NCBI RefSeq assembly: GCF_001659605.2
Contig: NC_035162.2
Span: 12,729,248 to 12,793,247, forward strand
DNA length: 64,000 bases
Direction: 5' to 3'
DNA from: Manihot esculenta
Taxonomy: Eukaryota > Streptophyta > Magnoliopsida > Malpighiales > Euphorbiaceae
In this document: positions 25,401 through 37,100 of the stretch, piece by piece
How the letters are laid out: every line of letters begins with the position of its first letter
Numbering within the stretch: the first letter of the stretch is position 1
Translations under genes and position numbers: made by a program
Notes under the pieces: model-generated
Databases searched by the model: none
Seen by the model: only the letters and a program-made list of their open reading frames with translations
Told to the model about the DNA's origin: nothing

Positions 25401-26811
25401 AGCTCAGAAACAGCATGAGGACCCAGAGTTGGTCAGGATAGCCAGAACGGTTCAGTCAGGCCAGAGTAATGAGTTCAAGTTTGATGATAAGGGGATCCTC
25501 CGCTACGGGAACAGATTATGTGTGCCAGATGACATTGGTCTGAAGGGAGATATTATGGGGGAAGCCCATAATACCAGATATAGTGTTCACCCTGGAGCCA
25601 CCAAGATGTATCAGGATCTGAAGAGAGTGTATTGGTGGCCAGCTATGAAGAAGGACGTGGCACTGTTCGTGTCAGCCTGCGATGTGTGTCAGAGGGTGAA
25701 ACTAGAGCATCAGAAGCCGGCTGGAATGTTGAATCCACTACCGATTCCAGAGTGGAAATGGGAGAATATAGCTATGGACTTCGTAGTGGGGTTACCGGCG
25801 ACGTCCAACAGATTGGACTCCATATGGGTGATTGTGGACAGACTAACCAAATCTGCTCACTTCATCCCTGTCAGGAGTGGTTACTCTGTGGACAAGTTGG
25901 CGCAGGTGTACGTAGATGAGATTGTCAGACTGCATGGGGTCCCGGTATCTATAGTGTCAGATAGAGGGCCCCAGTTCACCTCCAGGTTTTGGCGGAGTCT
26001 GCAGAACGCTATGGGTACCAGATTAGACTTCAGTACTGCCTTCCACCCACAGACAGATGGACAGTCTGAGAGGACCATCCAGACAATAGAGGATATGCTC
26101 AGAATGTGTGTGCTAGATTTTAGCGGTTCTTGGAGGCAGCATCTACCTTTGGTGGAGTTTGCCTACAATAACAGCTATCATGCTAGCATAGGGATGGCTC
26201 CATATGAAGCTTTATATGGGAGGAAGTGCAGATCACCTATCTGCTGGGAGGAAGTAGGAGAGAGGACTCTTGCGGGTCCGGAGTTAGTAGAGCTTACCAG
26301 CAGGGTGGTACCCATAATCAGAGAGAGGATCAAGACTGCTGCTAGTCGGCAGAAGAGTTATGCAGATGTCCGCAGAAGACAGCTAGAGTTCCAGGAGGGG
26401 GATTTGGTTTTGCTCAAGGTGTCTCCTATGAAAGGAGTGGTTCGGTTCGGGAAGAAGGGTAAGTTAGCTCCACGGTACATCGGTCCTTTTGAGGTGCTTC
26501 AGAGGGTCGGTAATGTGTCGTACAAGCTAGATTTGCCCGCTTCGATGGAGAGAATCCATCCGGTTTTCCATGTTTCTCTGTTACGGAAGTACGTGTCAGA
26601 TCCGAGCAAGGTTCTCAGTGAGCCTGATGTAGAGATCCAAGAGGATCTCACCTATGTAGAACAGCCAGTGCGGATCCTAGACACTCAGATCAGAAAGCTG
26701 AGGAACAAGGAAATCCCGATGGTGAAAGTCTTTTGGAACCACCACAATATTGAAGAATGTACCTGGGAGACACGGGAGTCTATGCTCCAGCAATACCCCC
26801 ATCTGTTTTGA
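22399..26811 (+). CDS. Retrotransposon Gag-Pol polyprotein
   Basis: 1,470 residues in one open frame. Order: retrotransposon Gag core (about 15-170); CCHC zinc knuckle [14 protein letters not shown] (258-271); retropepsin-like protease with the active-site motif [10 protein letters not shown] (D357), where the usual S or T after Asp is Pro, a known variant in this group; reverse transcriptase with [20 protein letters not shown] and the FIDD active site (D693, D694); RNase H beginning VYCDAS (D840); integrase with an HHCC module and a DD35E triad D1127, D1188, E1224; then a [10 protein letters not shown] motif and a chromodomain-like C-terminus ([19 protein letters not shown]) that may steer integration to heterochromatin. 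All catalytic residues I can name are present. The ATG at 22399 is simply the first Met in this frame; the native Gag start is probably upstream in the other frame. Confidence 0.95.
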   Translation: MTDYMKLGAPQYRAGDDPFEYLNRVKTITDEIGADDSRAIQMAGFTLECKKARYWFKNYVNPRADSMSWEEFANEFAGWAFPESSREQKIIEFEQLRQTEQMSVEEYTDRFLELLPYAGQNLDTDQKKSSRYIMRLHSRYSSLIQSAERESFHAIVDMARRMEACAIVEGKVKQSVAQSSGSKTPGGGRLDSSSLSAAVAGSKKWDRGHRKSKKNKFWNKIKSGLGLGSGSSSGAEVTACMRCGRPHKGVCLAGTNTCFRCGQAGHLARDCPRAVFAAPSQQTASGSVVQPVAPAATQASGRGRGRGSASSSAGYRGEGPSAPARIFTMTQQEANTSNTVVAGNLIIGCSDVYALMDPGASHSFVAPRVVERVGLMVSGLECPLWVSGPKCDPSVAEAVCQCSPVFIEGRCLSADLVVLDLTDFDVILGMDWLSTHGATLDCRDKVVRFRDQDGSEVVFRGDKRGTPRGLISALQARRLLRRGCQGFLAHVRELDSHVREPASVPVVSEFLDVFPDELPGLPPAREIEFEIELMPGTRPISIPPYRMAPAELKELKEQLQELVDKGFIRPSTSPWGAPVLFVRKKDGSLRLCIDYRQLNKVTTKNKYPLPRIDDLFDQLAGAGCFSKIDLRSGYHQLRIRNEDVPKTAFRTRYGHYEFLVMPFGLTNAPAAFMDLMNRVFSQYLDHFVIVFIDDILVYSRDAEEHAHHLRTVLQTLREHGLYAKFSKCEFWLRSISFLGHIVSEQGIEVDPKKVEAVANWPRPTTVTEIKSFLGLAGYYRRFVQDFSKIAAPMTKLTKKNQKFIWTDQCEESFEELKRRLTSAPVLALPRSDDDFSVYCDASRVGLGCVLMQNERVIAYASRQLKKHELNYPTHDLEMAAVIFALKMWRHYLYGVKCEIFTDHKSLQHILSQSDLNLRQRRWVELLSDYDCKIQYHPGKANVVADALSRKSLGSLSHISAERRPVVKEFHRLMSEGLQLELSGTGALVAQMRVTPVFLEQVAQKQHEDPELVRIARTVQSGQSNEFKFDDKGILRYGNRLCVPDDIGLKGDIMGEAHNTRYSVHPGATKMYQDLKRVYWWPAMKKDVALFVSACDVCQRVKLEHQKPAGMLNPLPIPEWKWENIAMDFVVGLPATSNRLDSIWVIVDRLTKSAHFIPVRSGYSVDKLAQVYVDEIVRLHGVPVSIVSDRGPQFTSRFWRSLQNAMGTRLDFSTAFHPQTDGQSERTIQTIEDMLRMCVLDFSGSWRQHLPLVEFAYNNSYHASIGMAPYEALYGRKCRSPICWEEVGERTLAGPELVELTSRVVPIIRERIKTAASRQKSYADVRRRQLEFQEGDLVLLKVSPMKGVVRFGKKGKLAPRYIGPFEVLQRVGNVSYKLDLPASMERIHPVFHVSLLRKYVSDPSKVLSEPDVEIQEDLTYVEQPVRILDTQIRKLRNKEIPMVKVFWNHHNIEECTWETRESMLQQYPHLF

Positions 26812-26927
26812 GGTGAGTGTTAGTTGTTCTATGTGTTGCATGTATGATATATTATATGCTATGTTGTATGTTATGATTGATGCCATGCTTTGTATGTTGT
26901 TGAGGAACATTCGGGGACGAATGTTCT

Positions 26928-26941
26928 TAAGGGGGGGAGAA
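26928..26941 (+). other. Polypurine tract
   Basis: AAGGGGGGGAGAA-type purine run immediately before the TG of the right LTR, where plus-strand priming takes place in LTR retrotransposons. Confidence 0.85.
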
Positions 26942-29151
26942 TGTAATACCCGGCTAGACTCCGGTGTCGGAATCCCTACCGTCCGGTGGGACCTCGGATG
27001 TCGGAAACCTCTAGAAGGGTAAAACTATGATTTTATGAAATGTTTTCATGTATTTCATGTTTTTAAGTAAGAAATTAAATGAGTTTTTGCATGAAAAGTC
27101 TTTGGAGGGAAACCCAGGTTCGGCCGCCGAAAGTCAAGTTCGGCCGCCGAACATGCATGCGTTTTGGAGGCACGTTAGGCCCCCGAAAGCATGAGTGAGG
27201 GAAGTCCAGGTTCGGCCGCCGAAAGTCAAGTTCGGCCGCCGAACCTTGCATGCATGCGGAGGCACTTTCGGCCCCCGAACGTGGCCTGGCCAGCCACTAT
27301 AAAAGGGACCCTTAGCCGAAATGGGCGAGGTTTTCTCCCATTTTCGGCCACAGCAAGCTTCCGACCTTCCCTTAGCAAATCTTGTGTTCTTCCTCCAAAT
27401 CTCTTCCATTTTTCTTGAGTTTTAAACTCACCTTGCAAGTTTTGAACATTTAAACCAAGTTTTGGAGCTTTGGAAACTCAGGAGCTCATTTTCGTGAATC
27501 TCCAAGTTTGGGTCGTCTCTCTCTCGATCTTCAAGAGGTAAGAGCCGATCTTAAGCTCCTTATGTGTTTTAACTAAGTTTTATGCAAGATCTATGGGTAG
27601 AAGTGCATGTTAGGGTATATGTTGAGTTTATGTGTTTTGATGCTTTGATGAACAATGTAGCTTGTTTATGTGTTGTTGGAAGTGTTGTAGATGGGGTATT
27701 TGATAGTTTGAGACCCCTAGGTGTGATGTATGTGAGGTATGCATGTTGTAGATCAAGTTTATGCATGATTTATGGTTTTGGGAGGCAGGAGGTTCATTTG
27801 AACCAAGTTTCTGCCCGTTTGGCAGAAACCAGGTTCGGCAGCCGAAGGAAGTTTCGGCCGCCGAACCCCTCTTGTGGAGGCAGCATTCGGCTGCCGAAGG
27901 TGCCCCCGAAAAGAGACTTTCGTCTCTGTCTGGCACTTTCGGCCGCCGAAGGTGCCGCCGAACCTGCCTGACTTTCGTCTCTGGAGGGACTTTCGGCCGC
28001 CGAACCTGCCGCCGAAAGTGCCCTGTTCAGCCATTTCTTGCATGTTTTCATGTGATGTTTTCAGGATGTTTTAGGGGGTTTTTGGGGAGTATTTTGGAGT
28101 CATGTTCATGTATGTTTGGTCCCTCATTTGAGTCCACCTGTGTAGGTTCGGACCCGAGGAACCGAGACCCCCAGCAGTGAGCCAGCTGCTTCAGAGTCTC
28201 TTCAGAGCTAGCCAGAGGTGAGTGGAATAAACTTTAAGTTTAAAGCAAATTAATGAAATGTTTTAGCATGATTCACGCATCATGAATGCCATGAGATATA
28301 TTAGGTTGTTTGCATTAGAATTCACGAATATGTTGCATTGCATACTTTGTTGTTGATGTGGATGAATGTTGAATGATCCATTAGCCCTTGTATGTCATGA
28401 TAGCCTATGTGAGTCCAGGTGTGCCTGCTACGGCTCTACGCCCCTGGCACTATGACAGATTATGGAAGTCCGGGTGTGCCTGCTACGGCTCTACGCCCCC
28501 GGCATGTTGAAGTAAGAAAGATAGGGGCTAAATGGTGACAAGTTCATCCTTGTTGTGAAATGTTTGTGTTATGGCGCATACATGAAAGCATGATTTAAAT
28601 TGATGTTTTATTATTCTGCTCACTGGGCTCTAGTAGCTCACCCCACTCCCTTTATCCCCAGAGTTGCAGGTACAGGATAGATCAGGAAGTCGGCTAGAGT
28701 GAAGTTCAGTCATGTATGTTGTAATAGATAGTAGTGGACATGAACATGATGTAATAAGTATTTATGACCATGTAATGTAATGAATGATTTGATGATGTAT
28801 TGAGGATTATAGTAGTGCTTGACCTAGAGGTGTGTGAATCCCCATTATGTACAGAGTGTTTAATGAGTAATGATGTTAATGACCATGATTATCCAAGCTG
28901 ATATGTATGATGATGATACCCCATTGGAGTATTTGATGAGGACTCCAGTGTGGGGTTTATGTATGATTTTGTGCATGCACAGGTTTTGCTTGGATAAGAG
29001 AAAAGAAAATTTTTTACAGATCATGTATATGTTGTTATGTATGGGATTCCACAGGTTTGCAGGAGGTATGTAGGCTTGCTACGGGTCCCGGCGGCCTTAA
29101 GCCGATCTGGATCCTAGCGCCGGTAACGGGTCGGATTTCCGGGTCGTTACA
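26942..29151 (+). repeat. Right (3') LTR
   Basis: 2,210 bases, the same length as the left LTR and identical to it apart from two substitutions noticed by eye (GATTATGGAAG near 28462; AAAATTTTTT near 29009). It carries the same seven palindromic motifs, TATA box and internal tandem pair. It ends TTACA, followed directly by CTTATAGATT of the LINE. Confidence 0.96.
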
Positions 29152-30195
29152 CTTATAGATTCTTGAAATAGACTATTCACTTGAGTTGCTCAGTTGCAGT
29201 TAGATTAATGTGAAAAAAACTCAGGCGTATTCGGGCTCCACCGAAGGTTTTGAATCTAGTATGGCGAGCTTGCCTTAATGTTATTCCATGCTTAGTTAAT
29301 TTAATTCGTAGGAATGTTAAAGTCAATGAGTCTTATCCTGTTTGCTCTAGTCAAAGTGAGACGATAATATATACTCTAGTTACTTGTCTTTTTACTCGTA
29401 ATTGTTGGATGATGACTGAATCTGATTGGCTTTTCCCCCACATGCAGTCGTTTAGTGATTGGTTTGTTCGGGTATGCAATTCAGTTTATGTTTCTACTTT
29501 ACACATGGTGGTTATGGTAGTTTGGATTTTATGGGAGAACATAAATGTTGTGGTATGGAAGCATAAAAGGTGTCCACTTCATATTGTGATTAGGCGTGCA
29601 AAGTCTCTTATTTAAGATTGGGAAGCGGCTAGAAGTTACAGGGAGTTGGTTGTTAATACTTCGGTTTGTGTCCAATGGAAAAAGCCACCTATTGAAAGTT
29701 TTAAGCTAAATGTTGATAATGCATTATTTCTACATTAGGCTATGGGAATGGATTGTGTTTTAAGGGGATGAAATGATGAGTTTATTGCAGCACGTCAACA
29801 ATGAATTTTTGGTAATTTTGATACTTTTATGGCTGAGAGCATGACTTTTAGGGAAGTTTTAAACGGATTCAAGGATAGTGGTTGGTTCACAGTTATTGTA
29901 GAGTTAGAAGCTCAACTTTTTATTTGAGTTATAGCTGATCCTAATTATCAGGATTTGTCATTATTTGATAGTCTTATTTTTTATTGTAACTCTATTATTT
30001 CGGAGATGATTTATATTTTTATTAACTTTGTTTGTAGGTCTGCTAATGGTGTATCTCATGCGCTTGTTCGAGCTAACCATGATATTTCGGACTTAATTGA
30101 GATTTTTTTCTCATATCCTAATTGTATTTATAAATTTATCGTTATTGAATCTTAATGAAATTTACGTTTTTATTCAAAAAATAAAAAAATAAAAT
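29152..30195 (+). pseudogene. LINE (L1-type) degenerate right half with 3' tail
   Basis: Continues the LINE interrupted at 19349: YRFLK, then APPKVLNLVWRACLNVIP of the reverse-transcriptase zinc-binding domain, ILWENINVVVWKHK, and a broken RNase H (VQWKKPPIESFKLNVDNA, ICRSANGVSHALVRA-like text in shifting frames). It ends with TTAATGAAATTTACG, a T-rich stretch and an A-rich tail at about 30170-30195, the usual 3' end of plant L1 elements. Multiple stops and shifts show long decay. Confidence 0.85.
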
Positions 30196-31169
30196 TAAGT
30201 AAATTTATTACTTTAAATATATTAAATATTTTTAAAATTGTATATATTTTTCATGAGACCTGTAAAATAATTGTTAATTAAGATAATCATTAAAAAACTG
30301 CCATTTAATTCAGTTTAATTTCAGTTAAAATTTTTCTTTCAAGATTATACCAAATTGATTATATTGAAATTTGTTAACAAATAAAACCAAATTAACTTAA
30401 TTTCATAATAAATTTAATTACTAAATTAAATTGATTCAATCCATATTTTTTTAATCAAAATCAAATAGTAATCAACCTAGACCCAACTATGAGCTCTAGG
30501 CACTCCAACAACTTGTAAACACAAAAACAACATCAATACCTAAAAAAATTATTAAAAATCATAAATTTAAATTACCAATTAAACATGATTAAAAAAATTT
30601 CAATTAAATGAGATTTAATTTAAGATATTTAAATCATATCTCAAATAATTATAGTTTTGAATTCAAATTTTTTTGTGGGTTGTGATCAATTTGGATAAAA
30701 AAATTATATTTTTTTTGTATTTTTATATAAAAAATTAATGGAGTCCCATATATTATAAAATTAATTAAATAAAAGAAACTTATTGCCCACAGAAATTACT
30801 CATTCTCAATATATGTTAGTAGTTGTTTGTATACAAGTTTTGTTGAAAAAAAAAAAGAGTAAAGATTTTTACTTATTTTACAATAGAAAGAAATTTAAAA
30901 AAAATATTTTTTATTGTATAAATGATATATTAATTAAAATTCATTAATTAATTTTATCAACTTGAAAAAGTAAATTTGAAAAAGAAACAGCTTAGTAACG
31001 ATCGCGGATCTAGGGACGTCCTCTTTTAAGGCGGGAAAAGAATTCCATTCCCTCCAACATTCTATCTCCTGTCCACGTTCCTTTTGCACCCTAGCTCTCT
31101 CACTTTAAAAATCCCCAATTCATCAGCACCCTAATTTTCTACCCTAATTTACTAAATTAACATAATTTT
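30196..31169. other. AT-rich intergenic region and promoter of the AAA+ gene
   Basis: Highly AT-rich with many AATTTAAATT-like words; 30280-30480 resembles other AT-rich dispersed segments at 39960-40640 and 53260-54420. The last 170 bases (GGCGGGAAAAG near 31031, CCCTAATTT repeats) are a plausible promoter and leader for the next gene; GGCGGGAA is an E2F-like site. Confidence 0.5.
31031..31040 (+). promoter_or_regulatory. E2F-like site upstream of the AAA+ gene
   Basis: GGCGGGAAAA, about 130 bases before the ATG, fits the E2F consensus TTTSGCGS (as GCGGGAAA). E2F sites control S-phase genes in plants, consistent with a PCNA-unloading factor. Confidence 0.45.
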
Positions 31170-34100
31170 ATGGATAAATCGGCTGACGGAGAAGCGCCGA
31201 CGGCGGTAGCCACTGCTGCGGAAGAGATTCAGCAGCAGGAGAGCAGTAGAGTTCGCCGCCGTCTGGTTCAGTCCACTCTGTTACGGCATAAATCTCCAGC
31301 AGTGGAAACTCCAGGTGACCAAAAGGACGATAAAGAATGCAATGACGAGGTTAAGGATGGTGATGACGAGGAGTGCAGTGGGAGTCGAGGCAAGAAGAAA
31401 AGAACGCGGAAGCGAAAAGAGAGTCCCAAAACTAAAACTCCTAAAGTTTCAAGGAAGGTAAAATTGCTTTGGCTTATTCCCTGAAGATACTCAAATTGTT
31501 GATTTTTGATTGATCAGCGCGAGAATAATTGCAATGCATGTGGCATGTTGTAGTGTAGTAGAACTTTTGTTTGTTTTTGACCGAGTATTCTCTTTGTAAA
31601 TTGAGAAAGTTTAAAATTTTGGGAAGCTAGGGAGAATTATTACCATAACTTATCTCAATTAGCATGACTCAATTCGTTTTGATTTAAATGCACGGTGCAT
31701 AACACAATTCGCGATGCAGTGAAGAAAAGTCTCCTGTAATTTTTTTAATTTGTTTTTTGCTAAATTTAGAAAAATAGCCCACTGGTCTCAATCTTGGTTT
31801 TTCGGTCAATGTTGGTTGCATTGTTTATCTGCGCTTTATGGAACAGGCAAAGGCGGTGTCATCTGCAGAAGCAACGCCAGAAAAGGATGCTACACCTAAA
31901 AAGTCAAAGCGTTCATCCATAAATGCTGCAGGTAGAAAGAGTGCCACACCTAAAAAGAATGGGACAAGTGTTGGGAAAATTGCAGATTATTTGACAGAGA
32001 ACAGTGACGCATTGCTACAAATCCCTAATCTGAGATTAGAGGCAAAAATGGTGGCTGAGGTTAGTGAATTTGCTTTTGTATATTTCTTTTTAACAATATG
32101 CTGCTCTCATTTTTGCATTGTTGTTATTTTTAATTATTCTTTCCTGAATATTTGTCCAATGAATAAGCATGTAGCAGTACTCTATGCTGAGTGGTGGTGA
32201 AAATGATCCACTACATGAAGCTTCTTTGCTTTTGGAATTTCAATAATAACTAAGCCTTAATCTCAAACTAGCTGGGGGTAGGCTTATGAATTAATTTTTG
32301 CCTATCAAATCTTGTTAGAAAAAAATTTGCATCAATGTCAAAAAATTGTAGATATTTTGATACTGCTTTCCTCCATGTCAGTTTAGGTCTCCTACTTTCT
32401 ATTCTCACTCATTTCACCACTAACTTATCTCCCCTTCATATTGGGGCATTTGATATTTTTGGAATTTCAATTGCATGAAAGTTGCTGTGGAGCCATTAAG
32501 CCTTTAAGTTATTATGCTTCCATAACATTTAATAAGATTTGTTCTGTCGCAGCATTCATCTTTATTTTAATATTTTTATTAGGAAAATTCAAGAGTGTTT
32601 GGTGGAAAACAAATACACCCTTTTTTCTTGTCTCGGAACACGAGTAAGATAGGCCAGAAGACAGATATCCAGATAAAATCTAAAAGCATTACTGTTGGTC
32701 CTATTCATGTATTTGAAAGAGAACAGGTATGCATCATCAGTTCAATTTAAAAAAAAAATTCAGTGTTCCAGCAATGATTATATGCCTGCCCCTGCGTTGG
32801 TGAAAGATTAATGCAGTCACTCCCAAATCGGTTATGTTAGATATTGCCGTTTATGTTCTCTTTTAACTCTCATATGGTGAAATTAACTCCTGCTATGTAG
32901 GATGATGCTGTGTCTCTTGATTGGAGAGATTGGAAATTTTGTGAGAAATTCTTTACCAATAGCAGTTTTACTCCCGAAGGCTCATTCTCTTCAATTTTTG
33001 AATGTACTGTCAAGTCATTATCATTTGATGAGTTTCCAAGTGTGTTGCATCTCACTGGTTCACATTTTCAAGATAATAAACCTCCGGATGAATGTCTTCC
33101 TCAGCAAGAAGTTTTGTATGAAGCATCAGCAACAGCCATGTCATGTGGTGCATGGGTGGAATGCTATCAGCAGATTAAGGATACTGAAATAGTATGTATG
33201 CAATGCTTAGTCCTGATGATTGGTTCTTTTTCCTTTCAACTTCGATTGTAACTCTTAACAATTATACTGCCTTTTGGATTGCTGTTGTGCAACACAACAC
33301 TGCACATGCTGATTTTTTAGATTATAAATGTATTTTTTGGCAGAACCATCAGGTCAATGAAGTTGGTCTGCTTTCTGGTTGTGCAAGAAAATCAGATGCT
33401 GAGCACCAAACCAAAAATCTGGAAGAAAGGTGGGGTTTTGTATTGAATTTCTTTTGGCAACCATACATGTTCTTGTACTCCAATTTCATTTTACATGAGT
33501 GTTCTGTATGTGAATGTATAACTACATAACTAATGCTTAGGGTTTGTCATATCATATCAACAAGTATACTGCTTTTATAATATAATCCTTTTATCACTTC
33601 ATCGTAATTGATGAAACAGTGCTTTTTTGCTGTAAATGAAAATTCATATTCTTGAACTTTTCAAGGTTACTCAAAGGATTTGAACTCACACACTTGTTAC
33701 CTTATACTGCATCAACTTGGACTGTATCAGCATGAGAACCTAAGTTCTATAAAGAGACATGAATCTCCAGCCGTACTTCAGGTTTAAATAAAATATGGTA
33801 GCTTTGTTCTGTTAAGTAATCTTCTTGCTAATGTGAATTGTTAAATATCTGTTTCATATCACCACAAACCAGCGCCCAGCATATTGCCTAGATTTTATCT
33901 TTTATGCATGACCTCTTGCTCATTATTTTATTGCAGCTTATCTCTTTCTTTTGCTAGAACTATTGGTACTTTCTGTTGAAAGTGTGTGATGCATCTAAAA
34001 TAAAAGCATTGCTTTGTTATAGGGTATCATCTCACCCTGGTTGTGCTAATCAGCTTGATAACAGATTGTGGACATTTAAGTACCAGCCCAAGAAGGCCAT

Positions 34101-37100
34101 GGAGGTCAGAGGATTTTCATACACACCTCTTTAGCATGTTATCGTTTGTCTTTGATATTATCTTTTCCTTCCTGAAACCCTATGTTCCAAAATTTTCCTG
34201 CAGATATGTGGTAATCATGATTCAGTAAAATTTTTGAACGAATGGCTTTGCACTTGGCATCAAAGAGGTTATGAAGCTAGCAAAGCATCCTCTGTTGCTG
34301 ATGAATGTTATATGCAAGATCCTGATTATAACTGTTCCCAAAGTGATTCTGATTCTGGAAACGCTGGTGAAGATGCCAACTTTAAGAATGTTCTCTTAAT
34401 TACCGGACCAGTCGGGGTAACAATAGCTATACTTGTTTACTGCATTATGTGTTTGCTTCTTGTTTTTTTTTTTCTGTGAATTCTCATCAAGATCCATTGT
34501 TATTGGTATTTATCATACTTTTTCTAGTTTTGCAGAAATTGTTTATTTTTAGTTCTGCATATCTGGGTTATAAATTAATAGTAGCGAAAATTTATTTCTC
34601 TTACTGCAGAGTGGGAAGTCAGCAGCTATCTATGCTTGCGCTAAGGAACAAGGGTTCAGAGTTCTGGAGGTGCTACTTAAAATTATAATACTGTAGCTCA
34701 ATTATATTTTACAGTTTTCCAGTATATCATCGTTTTGTTTTTTCTGTATGCTACTGGATTGGTTCCCAGTAAATATCATCTTTTGACTGTTATGTTTATG
34801 CATTTAAATTTTCATTTTGGAGTTATAGATTATAATACTGTCACAATGGCCTATGAAAAGCTAAATGTTTCACCATTTTTGTCCTACCCCAGTTCAATAC
34901 CTCAGAGTGTCGAAATGGAGCTGCTGTGAAGGAAAGATTTGGTGTGTTAGATTCGCAATCCACTTTAGACTCTCAACTCCTTCAATGGTTTGTTAATTTA
35001 AATTCACTTTTTCAGCCGCAATGCATGGAATTTTCTCTCTTTTTTTTTAGCTCACGGTTATGTAACCAGTAAAGCTTATAAAATGAACAATCATTTCGAG
35101 TATATTCATCTATCTAATATACAGGGAGCATTTCTTCCAGGTCACAGGAAAGTCCTTTAGAATTTCAGACCATGGACACTATAAAGCCCCCTGCAGTAGT
35201 GCAAGAGATTGATGGCAAAGTGATTGAAGTGATACCAATAGCAGATGAGGATATTTCTCATGAAGCTACTGAAACATCTGAGCAGTTTGTTTACAAGGAC
35301 AGTTCAGTTCCCTGTAGTCAAGGTCCACTTAAACTCTTGATTCTGTTTGAGGATGTGGATGTTATCTTTGCTGAAGATCGTGGTTTTCTTACTGCAATAC
35401 AACAAATTTCTGATAAAGTAAAGTGGCCTGTGATACTGACCACAAATAGTAAGAGGGTTTACTGGTTGAATTGTTTCATTGCCACTTGACATTTTGTATG
35501 CACTGACTTATCTCATTTCTTGTTGCTAACTGTTTGCTAACTAGCAGGTGACAAAACTGTTCTCCCTGACAGTTTGGATAGGCTAGAATTGTGTTTTAAA
35601 ATGCCATTAGAGAAGGAGCTTTTTCAGCATCTGTGCATGGTATGTGCTTCCAGTTCATTCTGCTATTCATAATTAGATGTTGTATTGCCTTAAATTTATT
35701 CTTTTATTTTTGGCAAGGTTTGTTCTGCAGAGAATGCTGATGTTCAACCTCACCAAGTAGAGCAATTAATTAAATTTTGTCAGCGAGATATCAGGAAAAT
35801 CATTATGCATCTACAGTTCTGGTGTCAGGGTGAACAATTCATTAAAGGTTAATCCTGCTAACTTACATGCGCTATATAAGTGCTTGTTGTTTGGATATGT
35901 GGATCTTTTGATGTCCTCTAAATTGTTCTCTTACTGTGGCGGTCTAAAACTTGTATAAAGTTTAGAAGGGAAGAAAACCTAATGGCATTACCATTTCTCT
36001 TGGAATTTTTACAAGCCAATTTACAGTTGTGCAAATAATTTTGAGCAAAAGCCAATTGTTTTTACTTGGTTGGGCAGTTGAAAATCATGATAAGGACTAC
36101 ATTATGAATGCACTTTGGTTGCCAAATTCACTCATCCTATCACTGATGGTCAAAAGATGATCTAATATGCGGAATATGGTTGAAGAAACAGTTAAAGGGA
36201 GTTGGTTGTTTTCAGCAGAGTAAGGTTATTTAAATCTGAAACTTTACTTGAAGGAATCTGTTATTAAATTTCTGCCTAGAAAATTGTAGAAACCATGGAG
36301 AAAGGACACTATTTCCATACCATGATGCAGCATTTGGTGGTTTATGTAAATTTCCGAGAATTGACTGTTTCTTATGTATAGATTCAGAATCTCTGTGACA
36401 TGCATTCTTTTATTCTGAAGCTTTGATTGATTTGTGCCTCTAGTCCCATTCAACACTGTACCTTGTATCAAAGCAAGAGAAAGAATTCCCAAAATCTTTT
36501 CTTTTTCTGCACAGGTAATGAAGTGAGGAGACTTTTCAGTCGACTGCCATTTGATCTTGAAGATGTCTATCAAATATTGCCAAAGATGATCCCCTGGGAT
36601 TTCCCTTCTCAGTTGTCTGAGCTAGTTGAGAAGGAGATCACAATGTCATTATGCATGATGGAAGAAAATGGTGTCTCCACAGTAGTTATTACAGATGATA
36701 AAGATATGCATAACCATATGGAGAAGCATATTTGTGAAACAGATAGTATCAAGGCCAAGAAGAAAGTAATGTTAAGCAATAATAGCTTTGATCATGATCC
36801 CATTGACTTCATCCCTCCTTTCAATCTTGCATGTGATTTTTTGGATTCCTCAAACAGCCCATTTCCATCCTCTCGGAAAAACAGTAAAAGAAAACTTGTG
36901 GCGATGTCTTCTGACTCTGAAGATGATAGAGTGCCAACAAGTCTTGAAAAGGATATTAGTAATGGGTTTTTCCTTGAAAATGGTGGATTTGCCCCTCATC
37001 ATCCAAACTTCCAAATAGGCTTCAGCCCATCAACTGACCTGCAATTTTATTCTGAGTCAGAAAAGCTGGAAGAAAACCTTTATCTATGTTCAGAAACAGC

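Larger units (their letters stand above)
19350..29151 (+). mobile_element. Full-length Ty3/gypsy chromovirus LTR retrotransposon (Tekay/Del-like)
   Basis: The element is 9,802 bases with two 2,210-base LTRs (19350-21559, 26942-29151), each starting TGTAA and ending TTACA. A primer-binding site follows the left LTR and a purine tract precedes the right LTR. Internal coding order is gag, zinc knuckle, protease, reverse transcriptase, RNase H, integrase and a chromodomain-like tail, which places it in Ty3/gypsy chromoviruses; long LTRs and the integrase tail suggest the Tekay/Del clade. I found two differences between the LTRs, so the insertion is very recent. It sits inside the older LINE. The gag N-terminal part is out of frame with the rest, so autonomous activity is doubtful. 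Confidence 0.97.

Noticed and set aside
22462..26910. Minus-strand open frames across the Gag-Pol gene
   Set aside because: They are shadows of the long plus-strand frame, with no recognisable domains.
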